Shown: positions 41,944-53,000 of the stretch, piece after piece
Layout of the letters: each line of letters starts with the position of its first letter
How positions within the stretch are numbered: the first letter of the stretch is position 1
Source: Candidatus Omnitrophota bacterium
GTDB taxonomy: Bacteria; Hinthialibacterota; Hinthialibacteria; Hinthialibacterales; Hinthialibacteraceae
Length of the DNA: 59,168 nt
NCBI GenBank assembly: GCA_040755155.1
Contig: JBFMBP010000086.1
Span: forward strand, 1 to 59,168
Reading direction: 5' to 3'
Program-made: the position numbers and the translations under genes
Notes under the pieces: generated by a model
What the model was told of the DNA's origin: nothing
What the model saw: only the letters and a program-made list of their open reading frames with translations
Databases searched by the model: none

Positions 41944-44586
41944 TCAATACCCGGCGTTGAACGCATCCGACAATATAATCTTATTCGCGTCGGATTGGTA
42001 TGGATCCGTTCTTTTTCTAATGGGAGATGACGGCGTATTGACAGGCTCCGTTCCCTCTACAAAGGGCGTCAAGATGAAGTCGGGATTAACCTTATCGGGA
42101 TTATCCGGATCGACCAATCCCCCCGTTTTTTGGTTGATGGTTCGGAAAACGATTTTGTCCGGAGGCGGGATTTCCCCGAAAAGTTCGGGATGAATGGTAT
42201 TGGTTTGTTCCATAAAATCCATCCAAACGGGAAGAGCGACTTTCGAACCCGTCATTTTCCGTCCCAGCGATAGCCCGAAATCGTCGTATCCTAAATAGAC
42301 GACGCATAACAAATCGTTGGTATATCCCGCGAACCAGGCGTAAACGCAGTCGTCCGTCGTGCCGGTTTTACCCACGCAGTAGAAGGGAAGGTCTTTAGCC
42401 GGCGCCCCCGTTCCTTCATCTACAACGCCCCGCATCATGAAGGTCGTCAGGTACGCCGCTTCGGGCGTCATTCTTTGCACATTGAGATAAGGTTGTTTGA
42501 ACTCGTAAAGCAGGGCGGGGTAATTGCTTTGAGAAGTCCTGCTCAACGAATCCTTGCGTTGATAGATGCGCTCCACCGTGTGCAGTTCGACGAAATTCCC
42601 CCGATTAGCCAGGACGGAGTAGGCCTGCGTCAATTCCATCGGCGTCGTACCCGATGTGCCGAGCGCGATGGACAAGTCGGGCTTATCGATGTTCAGATCG
42701 AAGACGTTCTTGCAAAAGCGTTGAAAATACTTGATTCCATCGCTCCGGCTGCCCATAAAATTGTCTAACAGCCAAACGCTGGCGGAATTGAGAGAATGCA
42801 CCAGGGCGAAGCGCATGGGAATCAGGCCGTAATATTGGCCTTCGAAATTGCGGGGCGTCCAACCGCGCCAAAAATCCCTTTCTTCGTCTTTCAGCAAAGA
42901 CGCAATGGTCCATTGGCGATTCGGCGCCGGCGCCGAGAGCGCGCAGGAGTAGAGCAATGGCTTGAAAGCGCTGCCCGGCTGCAGCGTCACCGATTGAATG
43001 GCGCGGATGAATTGCCCGCCGTTTTCGGCGTCGTTATAGTCGAATCCCCCCGCGATGGCTAGAACTTTGCCCGTCGTAGGCTGCACGGCGACTAAAGACC
43101 CCTGGACGTACCTGTCTTTCGCCAGTTTCCATTCCAAAGTTCCGTTTTCGCCTTCTATGGCCGCTACGCGGATGAAATAGCCCCTTTTCAACAGATCGAA
43201 TTCGTCCAGCCACGTGGAATCCAGGTCTACGGGAATAGGAAACGGCCCCTCTCCCCCCTGTACGTTGGGCAGCTCGACGTTAATAGAACGGCTGTTGGGA
43301 TCGTAATCCGAAACCGTCTTCGCGTCGTATTCGATTCCCGCTTTCAATACGTTCGCGGTCAAATAACTGTTCGCCGCTCGATAGGTGGGATGCCCCCAGT
43401 TGCGTCCGCCAATAGCGCGGCGCCGTTGTTCGTGCGCGATAATGCCTCGGCGCAAGGCGGCTTCGGCGGCCTCTTGCATGGCAATGTCGATCGTCGTATA
43501 GATATCGACGCCCTGACCGTAAATTTCGATGGGCAATCCTTCTTTGTTTTGTATCTGGCGATTCGCCAATTGCCGATGGACGGTTTCGGAAAAATAGGGG
43601 TATTTGGCGATTTGCGGGCGGCGGGCCATATCGGTTTTGAGATTGAACGGTTCCGCTGCCGCTAGTCGATATTCTTCCTCGGTAATGACTCCTTCGCGCT
43701 TCATCACCCGCAGCACCAATTCCGTCCGCTTTTGCGCTTTTTCGGGATGCTTGACGGGGGAAAAGGCGTTCGGCGCCTGAAGCATTCCTGCAAACAGGGC
43801 GCATTCCTTCAAATTCAAATCGGAAATAGGCTTCCCGAAATAAAATTCCGCCGCATTAGCCACACCGTAGATATTGCTACCCATAAACGCCTGGTTGAGA
43901 TAAATCTCCAGGATTTCGTTTTTGGTGTACCGTTTTTCGATCTGTAAAGAGAGAAGGATTTCGTAGATTTTTTGGATGAAGGCTTTGGCGCTGGTTTGAG
44001 GGAGTTGATAGGGCAGCAGCTTGTTCAGAATCAAATCCTCCGCCAATTGCATAGTCAGCGTGCTTCCTCCCTGATCTCGCGTTCCCGTTTTCAAATCGTA
44101 AATGGCCGCCCTTATGAAGCCGCGCAGATCGATGCCGAAATGTTTGTAAAAACGGATGTCTTCCAACGTTACCACGGCGTCGATGAGATTTTTCGGCATC
44201 TCGAAAAGCGGCGCCATTTCCCGGTTCTGCCGGTCGTTGAAAAAGTCTGCGATCAATTCGCCTTCCGGATGGCCGGAAAACATGCGCGAAGGCATCCAAG
44301 GGCTGTAGTTTTCCAGGTAAGGGATGGTGGGCAATAAATCCAAATATTGATTGAGGATGCCGATTCCCAAGCCTACGACGACGCCCGACGACAGGAAAAA
44401 GATGCCCAGCATCCACAATATGGGCTTCCAAAACGATTTTTGTTTTTGGATATGCCGTTCGATCCGCTTCGGCAGCGGCCCTGCCTTGGAAAGCGGACGG
44501 GGCTTCTTCTCCGGCGTTAGCGTCTTAACGGGAGGCAATCGCTCGCCTTGACTGGCGGGAAGAAAATCGTCGATCGGTAGTTTCAT
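41944..44586 (-). CDS. Class A penicillin-binding protein (PBP1A type)
   Basis: A bifunctional peptidoglycan glycosyltransferase/transpeptidase of 880 residues, anchored by one N-terminal segment (ILWMLGIFFLSSGVVVGLGIG). GT51 domain: VTLEDIRFYKHFGIDLRGF with catalytic Glu, GGSTLTMQLAEDLILN, KYTKNEILEIYLNQAF-type motif. Transpeptidase: QPGSAFKPLLYSCAL with nucleophile Ser, VHSLNSASVWLL, and KTGTTDDCVYAWFAGYT. An OB-like insert lies between (about 410-540). A proline/Arg-rich cytoplasmic head (KPRPLSKAGPLPKRIERH) precedes the membrane segment. Start at 44586 gives the usual short tail; 44658 is possible. Confidence 0.93.
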   Translation of the reverse strand: MKLPIDDFLPASQGERLPPVKTLTPEKKPRPLSKAGPLPKRIERHIQKQKSFWKPILWMLGIFFLSSGVVVGLGIGILNQYLDLLPTIPYLENYSPWMPSRMFSGHPEGELIADFFNDRQNREMAPLFEMPKNLIDAVVTLEDIRFYKHFGIDLRGFIRAAIYDLKTGTRDQGGSTLTMQLAEDLILNKLLPYQLPQTSAKAFIQKIYEILLSLQIEKRYTKNEILEIYLNQAFMGSNIYGVANAAEFYFGKPISDLNLKECALFAGMLQAPNAFSPVKHPEKAQKRTELVLRVMKREGVITEEEYRLAAAEPFNLKTDMARRPQIAKYPYFSETVHRQLANRQIQNKEGLPIEIYGQGVDIYTTIDIAMQEAAEAALRRGIIAHEQRRRAIGGRNWGHPTYRAANSYLTANVLKAGIEYDAKTVSDYDPNSRSINVELPNVQGGEGPFPIPVDLDSTWLDEFDLLKRGYFIRVAAIEGENGTLEWKLAKDRYVQGSLVAVQPTTGKVLAIAGGFDYNDAENGGQFIRAIQSVTLQPGSAFKPLLYSCALSAPAPNRQWTIASLLKDEERDFWRGWTPRNFEGQYYGLIPMRFALVHSLNSASVWLLDNFMGSRSDGIKYFQRFCKNVFDLNIDKPDLSIALGTSGTTPMELTQAYSVLANRGNFVELHTVERIYQRKDSLSRTSQSNYPALLYEFKQPYLNVQRMTPEAAYLTTFMMRGVVDEGTGAPAKDLPFYCVGKTGTTDDCVYAWFAGYTNDLLCVVYLGYDDFGLSLGRKMTGSKVALPVWMDFMEQTNTIHPELFGEIPPPDKIVFRTINQKTGGLVDPDNPDKVNPDFILTPFVEGTEPVNTPSSPIRKRTDPYQSDANKIILSDAFNAGY

Positions 44587-44962
44587 AAAAAATCGTTCGT
44601 TTCTGGAGCGATAATGGCGGGCTGCGCTTCGCTTGAAGCCTGCTCCGCACCGCCGCAACCTATGCGCTTATATCGCATGAAACGGTATTTTATATGTTTT
44701 TACGAAAAAGAACCATTTCCCGTAACCATGAAATCAGAGAATTTTCGGCAAGATCGTTCTCTCCCTCGCAACAGCCTCGCGCAGCCGGTTGGGCGCATGG
44801 CGGCGGAATGCTATACTCATCCCATGAATATTATGGATAAGGGAGTACTCTAGGACATTTGTAATTGTCCCCTCGCCCTCCGGGAGAGGGTTAGGGTGAG
44901 GGGGCTCATTCAACAATGCAACGTTCAAAATCAAATGTCATTGAATAGGAGAATGTTGACCG
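44587..44962. repeat. Intergenic region with REP-type hairpin
   Basis: No gene is supported in 375 bp. Bases 44866-44912 form CCCTCGCCCTCCGGGAGAGGG plus TTAGGGTGAGGGGG, related to the hairpins inside MITE element A. The PBP1A promoter and the leader of the small frame at 44963 lie here. Confidence 0.5.
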
Positions 44963-45250
44963 ATGAATCCGTCTATACGCCAAGTCGATTTTATTTGTCC
45001 TTTCCAAAATGGAGACGTTCATTGCCAGGAAATCATGTCGCCCATGCGTCCGGCGCCGAGTCACCGCGAAAAGAAACTATTCGTTTTAATGGGGCGCGAT
45101 CTCAAGCCAACCAAAAACGCCTGCCCGCATTGCAGCGTCTTTATCGGAGCTTGGCGCCGCCGCATTGGCCTTTTTGGCCATATTCGATATTTCTTTATTT
45201 GGATAGCGAAAAAACAGATCCGTTCGCCCCAGCCGCAAAATTTATTGTAA
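44963..45250 (+). CDS. Uncertain small cysteine-containing open frame
   Basis: A 95-residue frame with a plausible AGGAG 11 nt before ATG and a CPHC pair (KNACPHCSVFIGAW) that could bind zinc; also CPFQNGDVHCQ near the start. It matches no family I know and is followed by a MITE. It may be a small zinc protein or chance. Basic and aromatic composition near the end looks like non-coding translation. Confidence 0.3.
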   Translation: MNPSIRQVDFICPFQNGDVHCQEIMSPMRPAPSHREKKLFVLMGRDLKPTKNACPHCSVFIGAWRRRIGLFGHIRYFFIWIAKKQIRSPQPQNLL

Positions 45251-45309
45251 ATTTCGTTCCGTTATTCCATTCGCCAAAGACGCGAGAATGGAACTGGCGT
45301 AAAGCAATC

Positions 45310-45652
45310 TACTAATTCATGTTACGCAGCTAATAGACTCTTGCCTTTGGATTAAGTATTTTCTTGAAAATTAGAAGAACCTTTCAAGCAAAGCGCAGAG
45401 GCTGCATTTTTATTACGTTTTTGAATCACGAAATCACGAAAAGGCTCGAAATTCACGAAATATTCGAATCACGGATAGCGCGGATTCTTTTGGATTCCAC
45501 GGAAAAATCGTTCTCATAACGCGATTCCTTGCGCCAACCTTTTTTCTTTTCTTTTTTTCGTGTTTTTCTTTTTCATTTCGTACTTTCGCGATTCAATGCG
45601 ATAAGCAAAATAAATCTATCATGTTTTTTATCCTGCGTAACATTTATTAATT
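45310..45652. mobile_element. MITE-like element B, second copy (about 343 bp)
   Basis: Left end ACTAATTCATGTTACGCAGC and right end CCTGCGTAACATTTATTAAT are imperfect inverted repeats matching those of 22993-23325. The inside again carries the AATCACGAAATCACGAAAAG ... CGCGATTC block. It fills most of the gap before mutS2. No open frame. Confidence 0.7.
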
Positions 45653-45697
45653 AATGCGTAGTATTACGGCCTAAGATAGGCATAACCAATTCCTCTT

Positions 45698-48130
45698 ATG
45701 GATTCGCACGCGCTTCAAGTTCTCGAATTCGATAAAGTTAAAGAACTGCTATTGCGTTTTACCGCTTCCACGTTGGGACAGGAAGCGGTCGACGCATTGC
45801 GGCCCTATACCTACGCCAAAGCCGTCCGCGAGGCGCTGCAGGAAACTTCGGAAATGACGCGCCTGTACGAGGCGCATCAGGAACCTCCGCTGGACGGCGT
45901 TTTCGATGTGCGCCAGCCCTTGCGCCAAAGCGCTGTTCCCGGCGCCATTCTCGATCCGGCGGAAATTATTCTCATCGGCGAAACCGTAACCGCCGCCGGG
46001 CGCATCCGTTCCTGTCTGCGCAAAACCAAAGTAGACGCGCCTCATATCCGTATTTTCGGCGACCGGCTGATCCCCCATCCCGAAGTGGAAGAAGCGCTGA
46101 AAAAGGTTTTCGATGAACAGAAAAATATCCGCGATACCGCTTCCCATCACCTCGCCCGCGTACGCAAGGCCATCCGCCTTCAACGGGACGACCTGATCCG
46201 GCGGCTGGAAAAACTGATGCGCGGAAGTTGGAAAGAGTATTTGCAGGAACCGTATTATACGCAGAGGGAGGGGCGCTACGTCCTTCCCGTCGATACTCAT
46301 CATCAGGGCAAGGCGCGCGGCATCATTCACGACCGCTCCTCTTCCGGAACCACCGTTTACATCGAACCCATGGAACTAGTGGAGGATGGCAACCGTCTAA
46401 AAGAACTGCATCGTGAAGAGGAGATCGAAATCCGCAAAATCCTGCGGGAATTAACCGCCCTCATCGCCGAATGCCATGAAGACCTGGAATTCAACCTGGA
46501 AATTTTTCGCCATCTGGATTTGTTAAGCGCCAAAGCCCGTTTCAGCTTGATTTACGGATTGAATCCGCCGGTCATAAGAGAAACCGGCGCGCTGCGGATT
46601 TTCGAAGGCCGGCATCCCCTGCTTCTGGCCAAGCGCGGATCCGACGGCGTCGTCCCCCTCAACCTGGATATGCCGGATAACGTCCGCGGCCTGGTCGTAA
46701 CCGGTCCCAATACCGGCGGGAAAACCGTCGTCTTGAAGACCGTCGGCCTCTTGGTTCTCATGGCGCAATGCGGCCTTCCCATCCCCGCCAAGCCCAGCAG
46801 CGAAATTCCCGTCTTCGAATCGATATGGGCGGATATCGGCGACGAACAAAGCCTGGAACAAAGCCTGTCTACGTTTTCGTCGCATATGCAAAACATCCGT
46901 TCGTTGCTGGAGACGGCCAACCGCCGCTCCCTCGTGCTTTTGGACGAATTAGGCTCCGGCACCGATCCCGTCGAGGGTGGCGCGCTCTCCTGCGCCATCC
47001 TCCATAAGATTCGCGAACAGGGCGCCGTTTTTCTGGCGACGACCCACTTGCAGGAACTGAAGCTCTACGCCTATCAAACTCCCGGCGTGGTCAACGGGGC
47101 TATGGAATTCAACCTGCAATCTCTCGAACCCACTTATTCTTTTTCGATGGGGCTTCCCGGCCAAAGCAACGCCATTCAGATCGCCAACCGCCTCGGCTTG
47201 CCCGTCGAGGTTATCCAATGGGCGCGGGAACGAGTCAAGAAAATGGGAGACTCGCCCGAAGATATTCTGATCCAGATGGGGGAAGAACTGCGCCATACCC
47301 GCTCGCTGCGTCAAACCGCCGAGCAGGATTGCGAGAAAGCGCTCAATCTGAAGAAGGAAAGCGAACGAAAGATCGAAAAAGCGCTCGCCGAAGGACGGGA
47401 AATCCGGCTGCGGGCGGAGCGCAAAGCGCAGCATCTCATTCATGAACTGGAACGCAAGATTCAGGATATGGAAAAAAGCGAGGCGGAATTCAAGCAGGAA
47501 TGGCGGGATAAACTGGCATCGGTTCTAAAAGAGCCAAGTCCCGCCAAACCGCCGGTATTGGCTATTCAAGATTTGAAGAAAGAACTGGCCGCCGTCAAGC
47601 AAAATCTCGAATTGGCGCATCCCAAGCCGCTGGAAGAATTCATGGAAGAGCGCCAATGGACCTGGGAGCAACTCCAGCCTGGCGTTCGCGTCCGCATCGC
47701 CGGGCTATCCGGTGCGGCGGAAGTCCTCCGCGCATCCCAATCCAAAAAAGAAGTGGAAGTAACGATTAGTTCCATGAATCTGCGGGTAAAATCGGACAGG
47801 ATCGCCGCCATTCTCGGACCTCGCCTTCCCAAGATGGAAACGGAAGGCTCCGGCGTTTCCGTGGAACGTCCGGAAAACGTCAAGCGCGAAATCGAACTGC
47901 ACGGCATGACGGTGGATGAGATGACGCCGCTGTTGCAGCAATATCTCGACCGCGCCTTCCTCGCCGGTTTGCCGTCGGTAACTATCGTCCACGGCTACGG
48001 CATGGGCATCCTCCGCCACGCCGTGCGAAAAATGCTCAAGGAGAATCCAACGGTGGTGAATTTCCGCAGCGGCGAGGATTACGAAGGCGGCATGGGAGTA
48101 ACCGTAGCCGAATTCCGCCGCCAAGATTGA
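45698..48130 (+). CDS. mutS2: MutS2 endonuclease / ribosome-rescue ATPase
   Basis: An 810-residue protein with MutS core and ATPase: RREGRYVLPVDTHHQGKARG-type clamp segment, Walker A GPNTGGKTVVLKTVGLL (about 334), STFSSHMQNIRSLLE, Walker B SLVLLDELGSGTDPVEGGAL, TTHLQELK. A coiled-coil (about 520-600) and a KOW-like segment (GVRVRIAGLSGAAEV) precede the C-terminal Smr nuclease domain (IELHGMTVDEMTPLLQQYLD, VTIVHGYGMGILRHAVRKML). MutS2 suppresses recombination and splits collided ribosomes. Length and order are complete; it lacks the MutS mismatch-recognition domain. Confidence 0.96.
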   Translation: MDSHALQVLEFDKVKELLLRFTASTLGQEAVDALRPYTYAKAVREALQETSEMTRLYEAHQEPPLDGVFDVRQPLRQSAVPGAILDPAEIILIGETVTAAGRIRSCLRKTKVDAPHIRIFGDRLIPHPEVEEALKKVFDEQKNIRDTASHHLARVRKAIRLQRDDLIRRLEKLMRGSWKEYLQEPYYTQREGRYVLPVDTHHQGKARGIIHDRSSSGTTVYIEPMELVEDGNRLKELHREEEIEIRKILRELTALIAECHEDLEFNLEIFRHLDLLSAKARFSLIYGLNPPVIRETGALRIFEGRHPLLLAKRGSDGVVPLNLDMPDNVRGLVVTGPNTGGKTVVLKTVGLLVLMAQCGLPIPAKPSSEIPVFESIWADIGDEQSLEQSLSTFSSHMQNIRSLLETANRRSLVLLDELGSGTDPVEGGALSCAILHKIREQGAVFLATTHLQELKLYAYQTPGVVNGAMEFNLQSLEPTYSFSMGLPGQSNAIQIANRLGLPVEVIQWARERVKKMGDSPEDILIQMGEELRHTRSLRQTAEQDCEKALNLKKESERKIEKALAEGREIRLRAERKAQHLIHELERKIQDMEKSEAEFKQEWRDKLASVLKEPSPAKPPVLAIQDLKKELAAVKQNLELAHPKPLEEFMEERQWTWEQLQPGVRVRIAGLSGAAEVLRASQSKKEVEVTISSMNLRVKSDRIAAILGPRLPKMETEGSGVSVERPENVKREIELHGMTVDEMTPLLQQYLDRAFLAGLPSVTIVHGYGMGILRHAVRKMLKENPTVVNFRSGEDYEGGMGVTVAEFRRQD

Positions 48131-48145
48131 TGATATTTTATTGTG

Positions 48146-48311
48146 CGTAATACCAATCTGCATTGAGATTGTCGCTTTTCAAATTCCTCTCCCAAGATTG
48201 GGAGAGGTTAGGTGAGGGTTGATATTATTGGACTTATTATTCCCTCACCCTAACCCTCTCCCAGAGGGCGAGGGAATATATAAGCAATAATCCTAACGCA
48301 TACTGGTATAA
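48146..48311. mobile_element. MITE-like element A, copy 2 (about 165 bp)
   Basis: Begins TACCAATCTGCATTGAGATT and ends CCTAACGCATACTGGTA; the two ends are imperfect inverted repeats flanked by TA. Internal hairpins CTCTCCCAAGATTGGGAGAG and CCCTCACCC... as in copy 1. It lies in the convergent gap between mutS2 and the alcohol dehydrogenase gene. A half copy on the other strand is at 58798-58862. Confidence 0.78.
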
Positions 48312-48337
48312 AGTGGGTCGAGCAAAGCGAGCCTCAC

Positions 48338-48368
48338 CCTTCATCATTCATCATTCATCATTCATCAT
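48338..48368. repeat. TCATTCA heptamer tandem repeat overlapping a gene end
   Basis: Four to five copies of CATCATT/TCATTCA. The last codons of the dehydrogenase (RMMNDE and the stop) are encoded by this repeat, so the present stop codon was supplied by it. Confidence 0.7.
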
Positions 48369-49325
48369 TCTCAACATCACCTTCTTCGCGCCCGCCTGCG
48401 ACGCCCTTTTCCAAGCCGCTTCCGCCTCTTTAAGGGGATAGACCGCTTCCACCAGCCTGCTGATAGGCAAAACGCCCCGCGCCAGCAAATGAATCGCTGG
48501 CTGCAATCGCCCGCAGCGCGAACCCGTAACGGCGATTTCGTCGATGACCAGCGGCGTCAGATCCAGCGCCTCCGACTGCGCCATCGTACTTTTCAAGACG
48601 ATGACGCCGCGCGGCTTCGCCAGCTTCATCGCCAGGGCGAAGCCGGAACTTCGGCCCGTCGCTTCGATGGCGAAATCCCATCGTTTATATTCGGCGGCGT
48701 CGAGTTGCTGTTCCATTACCGTCCGCATACGATCGTTGACGATCGCCAAATTTTCCTCATGATGCCCGATCAACAGCAAATCGCCCTCATGACGATGCGC
48801 CGCCGCCAAAGCGATGAGGAGACCCAGCTTTCCGTCCCCCAATATGCAAACGCGATGGGTTGGCTGGATATGCCATTGTTCGAAAATCTCCAGCGCCGCC
48901 GCCAGCGGTTCGCTAAAGACGGCGTCTTCGTCGGATAGGTTGTCTGGTATGGCAAGCAGGTTCCGATTGGGCAGCGTCAGATACTCGGCCATGCAGCCGT
49001 CCCGCCCTAAAATGCCCAACACGGTTCGATGGGGACAATGGCGTTCCATATCCTGGCGGCAGGCAGGACATTCGCCGCATCCGGCGTTGATTTCCCCAAC
49101 GACGCGCGTTCCGGCGGCGCCGATTTCGCCGTCTTCCGCCAACTCGCCCACGAATTCATGCCCTAAAATCCCATGAAATCCCATGTATCCCTTAGTGAGT
49201 TCCAAATCCGTCCGGCAGATTCCCGCCAAACGCGTTTTTACGAGGGTTTCGCCGCGGGCGGGAATGGGGAGAGGCGCGTTGGCGTCCAATTGCAGACCGG
49301 CGGGAGTATATCTCAAGGCTTTCAT
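48351..49325 (-). CDS. Zinc-dependent medium-chain alcohol/polyol dehydrogenase
   Basis: A 324-residue MDR-superfamily enzyme oxidising an alcohol with NAD(P). Catalytic zinc site: AGICRTDLELTKGY and GILGHEFVGEL (Cys, Glu-His). Structural zinc: CGECPACRQDMERHC. Rossmann segment: VCILGDGKLGLLIALAAA; the acidic NAD-specificity position is unclear. It is slightly shorter than typical (about 340), and its C-terminus is written by a heptamer repeat. Substrate unknown. Confidence 0.88.
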   Translation of the reverse strand: MKALRYTPAGLQLDANAPLPIPARGETLVKTRLAGICRTDLELTKGYMGFHGILGHEFVGELAEDGEIGAAGTRVVGEINAGCGECPACRQDMERHCPHRTVLGILGRDGCMAEYLTLPNRNLLAIPDNLSDEDAVFSEPLAAALEIFEQWHIQPTHRVCILGDGKLGLLIALAAAHRHEGDLLLIGHHEENLAIVNDRMRTVMEQQLDAAEYKRWDFAIEATGRSSGFALAMKLAKPRGVIVLKSTMAQSEALDLTPLVIDEIAVTGSRCGRLQPAIHLLARGVLPISRLVEAVYPLKEAEAAWKRASQAGAKKVMLRMMNDE

Positions 49326-49480
49326 AAAAAAAATTCTCTTTCGGGTTTTTATCCATTTAAATTATTAAAAATTAGTTGATACTAATAATATCATGCGCTT
49401 GATGTTGCTAGTATAAGGATGGCGCGCTTTAATCGGCGATAGATTCGATAGTGGAAGAAATCGATAATGGGTGGAATGGG

Positions 49481-49813
49481 ATGCAGATCAATCGAATGGA
49501 TTATGGCGCCGTTACTGTTTTGTCTTTCGTGGAAGACGAACATCTCAACGAACCCGAAACCTTGCAAGAAGCGATGAAGGCGGCGATCGCTGAAGGCCGT
49601 TCGGATTTCCTCATCGACCTGGAGAATGTGGTATACGTAAGCAGTTCGGTATTGGGCTTTCTGATTACGACTTTCCGGCAAATGCAAAAAACAAGGGGAA
49701 ATCTGAAATTGCTTCACGTCCAACCCTGCGTATCGAATGTTTTTCGCATTACCCGGCTTGACCGTATTTTAGAAATTTTCAACGATCTCGAAACCGCTTT
49801 GGCTTCCTTTTGA
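49481..49813 (+). CDS. STAS-domain anti-sigma-factor antagonist-like protein
   Basis: A 110-residue single STAS domain: YGAVTVLSFVEDEHLNEPETLQEAMKAAI, FLIDLENVVYVSSSVLGFLITTFRQMQ with the conserved phospho-acceptor Ser of the DLxxVxYxSSxGL motif (here SSSVLG), and LLHVQPCVSNVFRITRLDRILEIF. It would bind an anti-sigma factor or kinase in a partner-switching circuit. No partner gene adjoins. Start at 49481 (GGTGGAATGGG upstream) is preferred to GTG at 49451. Confidence 0.85.
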   Translation: MQINRMDYGAVTVLSFVEDEHLNEPETLQEAMKAAIAEGRSDFLIDLENVVYVSSSVLGFLITTFRQMQKTRGNLKLLHVQPCVSNVFRITRLDRILEIFNDLETALASF

Positions 49814-50003
49814 ACTTTTTCATTAACGCAGGATGCGCCTCTGGGAGCGCAAGCGTCCTGCCCGCGTTGAAGCGGATATCCCCCCGATCAACAAATTATA
49901 TGATAGGATGGAATCGGCGAAGAAATACGCTTCGATCCATTCGGCGCTTTGAGATTTATTAGAGCGGAAACGAATGGGCCAGCCTTGCTCTAGGATTGAA
50001 AAC

Positions 50004-53000
50004 ATGAAACCGATTTTTTCTATTCGCAAAAAAGTACTTAATGATACGGCGTTCGTTTCTCTATTGGTTTTGACTCTATCTTTCTTTGACGCAATGGAAC
50101 TATACCCGGCGGCGCAGGGATTGGAGGGGGAATTTACTCATCCCCCGGATTCGGCTAAGCCGTGGGTTTATTGGTGGTGGCTGAACGGCAACGTTACCCG
50201 CGAGGGCATTACGAAAGATTTGGAGGAGATGAAGCGGCAAGGAATCAACGGCGTGTTGATCTTCAACGCCGGAGGCGCCGATTCTCCCTCCGGCCCGCCG
50301 TTCATGTCGCCCGCCTGGCGCGAATTATTCCGCTTCGCATTGCGCGAGGCGGATCGCCTGAGAATGGAGGTCAGCGTCAATCTTTGCGATGGATGGGACG
50401 CGGGCGGCCCCTGGATTACGGCGGAATATGCGAACAAAAAATTGGTTTATTCGGAAATACAAGTGGATGGCGCAAACCATCTGTCGCACGAGTTGCCGCT
50501 GCCTCCGCTCGTGGACGGCTATTACCGCGAAATTGCCGTCATTGCCTTTCCCGAAAAAGCCTCGCGTCCATTAACTCCAGCGAGAGTAACCGCCAGCTCG
50601 TCTTTAGCGGGATATTGCGAAGAATGGAACTATCCGCCGGAAGACGCCGCCGATAACGATCCGGAGACCTTTTGGTCTTCGGCCAATGCGGAGCTATCCG
50701 CCAAGACGCCGGTCTGGCTGACTTTGGCTTACCATGAACCTCTCAATGCGAATGGTATGTTCATCTCGGCGGGGAAAGAGAACGGACCCCGCGAATGCGA
50801 ATTGCAAGGCTCAATAGACGGCGCCGAGTTTTCGCCGATATGCCGTTTTACCTTGGAAAAGGGCGAGTCGAAACGCATCGATTTCGCATCCGTCCTAGCC
50901 CAACAATTTCGACTGACGATCGATTCGGCCTATGGCGCGCCCGTCCAAATTGCGGAAATGCAGATTCTGCGCCCTGGCGGCGAACCTTACTTGCGTCCAG
51001 GGATCAAGTGGTTTCATTTCAAATCGGGCAACCGCAGTTTTTGGGATTATCCCCGCCAAGGACCGATCGTCATGAACGATGAATATCCCGATGACGGCGC
51101 CTGGGATTGCCGCTCTGAGGATATTTGGGATTTAACCTCGCGCATGGATGCCCAGGGACGGATCGAATGGGACGTCCCTCATGGACGATGGACGATTCTT
51201 CGTTTCGGCTATACGTTGGAAGGGCAAAGAACGCGTTGCGGCACGACGGTTATCGGCTACGAATCCGATATGCTCAGTTCCAAAGGCATCGAGCGCCATT
51301 TCCAACATACCGCCGAACCAATACTGGAGGAAGCTGCCGCCGCAGGCGCGAAATCGCTGAAGTATTTCCATATTGACAGTTACGAGTTAGGCGCCGACAT
51401 CCGAGGGCAGCAGCCCACATGGTCGGAAGCCTTTCGCCAGGAATTTAAAATCCGCCGTGGCTACGATCTCTTGCCCTATCTCCCTGCGATGGCCCGCCGC
51501 ATCGTAGACAACCGCGAACGAACCAATCGCTTATTTTGGGATTTCCGGCACACGATCGGCGACCTGATGGCGGAGAAATTTTTCCGCCGCTTCAACGAAC
51601 TGGCGCATGAGCGCGGGATTGGGGCGCATTCCGAAACCGGCTATGGCACCTACCCCTATCCCCATATCGACGGTTTGCAATGCGCGGGGACGAACGACAT
51701 AACGATGGGGGAATTCTGGCAGGGAACGGACATCATGTCCCAGTTCAACCATTTCGGCAATGTCATCCGTTCTGTCGCTTCGGCGGCGCATATCTACGGA
51801 CGCCGCCTCATCCAGGCGGAAGCGTTTACCTCCTGGAACCATTGGGTGGAATACCCCTTCGCCCTCAAGCCCACAGGAGACGAGGCCTTTTGCAATGGAC
51901 TCAACCGCATGGTCTTTCATCAATACACCCATCAGCCGCTGCTGCAAGGCAAGCCCGGCTGGCAATACGGCGCCGGAACCCACTTCGACTGCAACATCAC
52001 TTGGTGGGAGCAAAGCCAAGCCTTTTTCCAATATCTCGCCCGCTGCCAGCATCTCTTGCAACAGGGAAAGTTCGTCGCCGATGTTTGCTATTTCTATGGA
52101 GAAGGCGCAACGTCGTTCGTTCCCTCCAAGGAATTCTTGCGTCCGTCTCTGCCTTATGGCTACGATTTCGACGCCGTTAACGCCGAGGTTTTACTGACGC
52201 GCATAAGCGTGAAAAACGGGCGCCTAACGCTGCCGGACGGCATGAGCTACCGGCTGCTCGTTCTGCCAGAAGACGCCAAGATGTCCCCCAAAATAGTGAA
52301 GAAGATTGAGGAATTGCTCCAAGCGGGCGCGGCGGTTTCCGGCCCCAAGCCAAAACAAACGCCGGGCCTGACGGACTATCCCAACGCCGACATGGAATTG
52401 AAGCAACTCGCCGATTCGCTTTGGGGAGAAGAGGATAAGGCTTCCGGCCATAAAACCATCGGCGCCGGGAAACTCTTTTGGGGCGAACCGTTAGCCGATG
52501 TTCTGGCGCAATTGAATCTGCCGCCCGACGTAGAATTCCAAAAAGGCGAGAAGGAAGCGCGAATGGAGTTCATCCATCGAAGCATCGAGGATCAGGATTT
52601 CTATTTCTTGTCCAACCAAACGGAAAAGCCGTTTTCTGCGCAATTCCTTTTCCGGGTCAGCGGCAAACAGCCTGAACTATGGGATCCTGTAACCGGCGAG
52701 AGGCGCGATTTGCCGCAGTACGAATATATAGAAGGACGCGCATCGGCGCCGCTGGAGTTCGCGCCCTATCAATCCTATTTCATCGTATTCCGCAAACCGG
52801 CGTCTTCGGAAAAATCCCCAGGCCGCAATTTCCCGGCGCTCAAAGCAGTGCAGGAACTAGGCGGTCCCTGGACGCTGCATTTCGATCCTCAATGGGGCGG
52901 TCCGGAAGAGATCGTTTTCGATAAATTGCAAGATTGGACTAAGCGCCCGGAAGAGGGTATCAAGTATTATTCGGGAACCGCAACGTATCGCAAAACCTTC

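Noticed and set aside
45749-46330. Minus-strand open frame in mutS2
   Set aside because: Shadow of the MutS2 N-terminal region.
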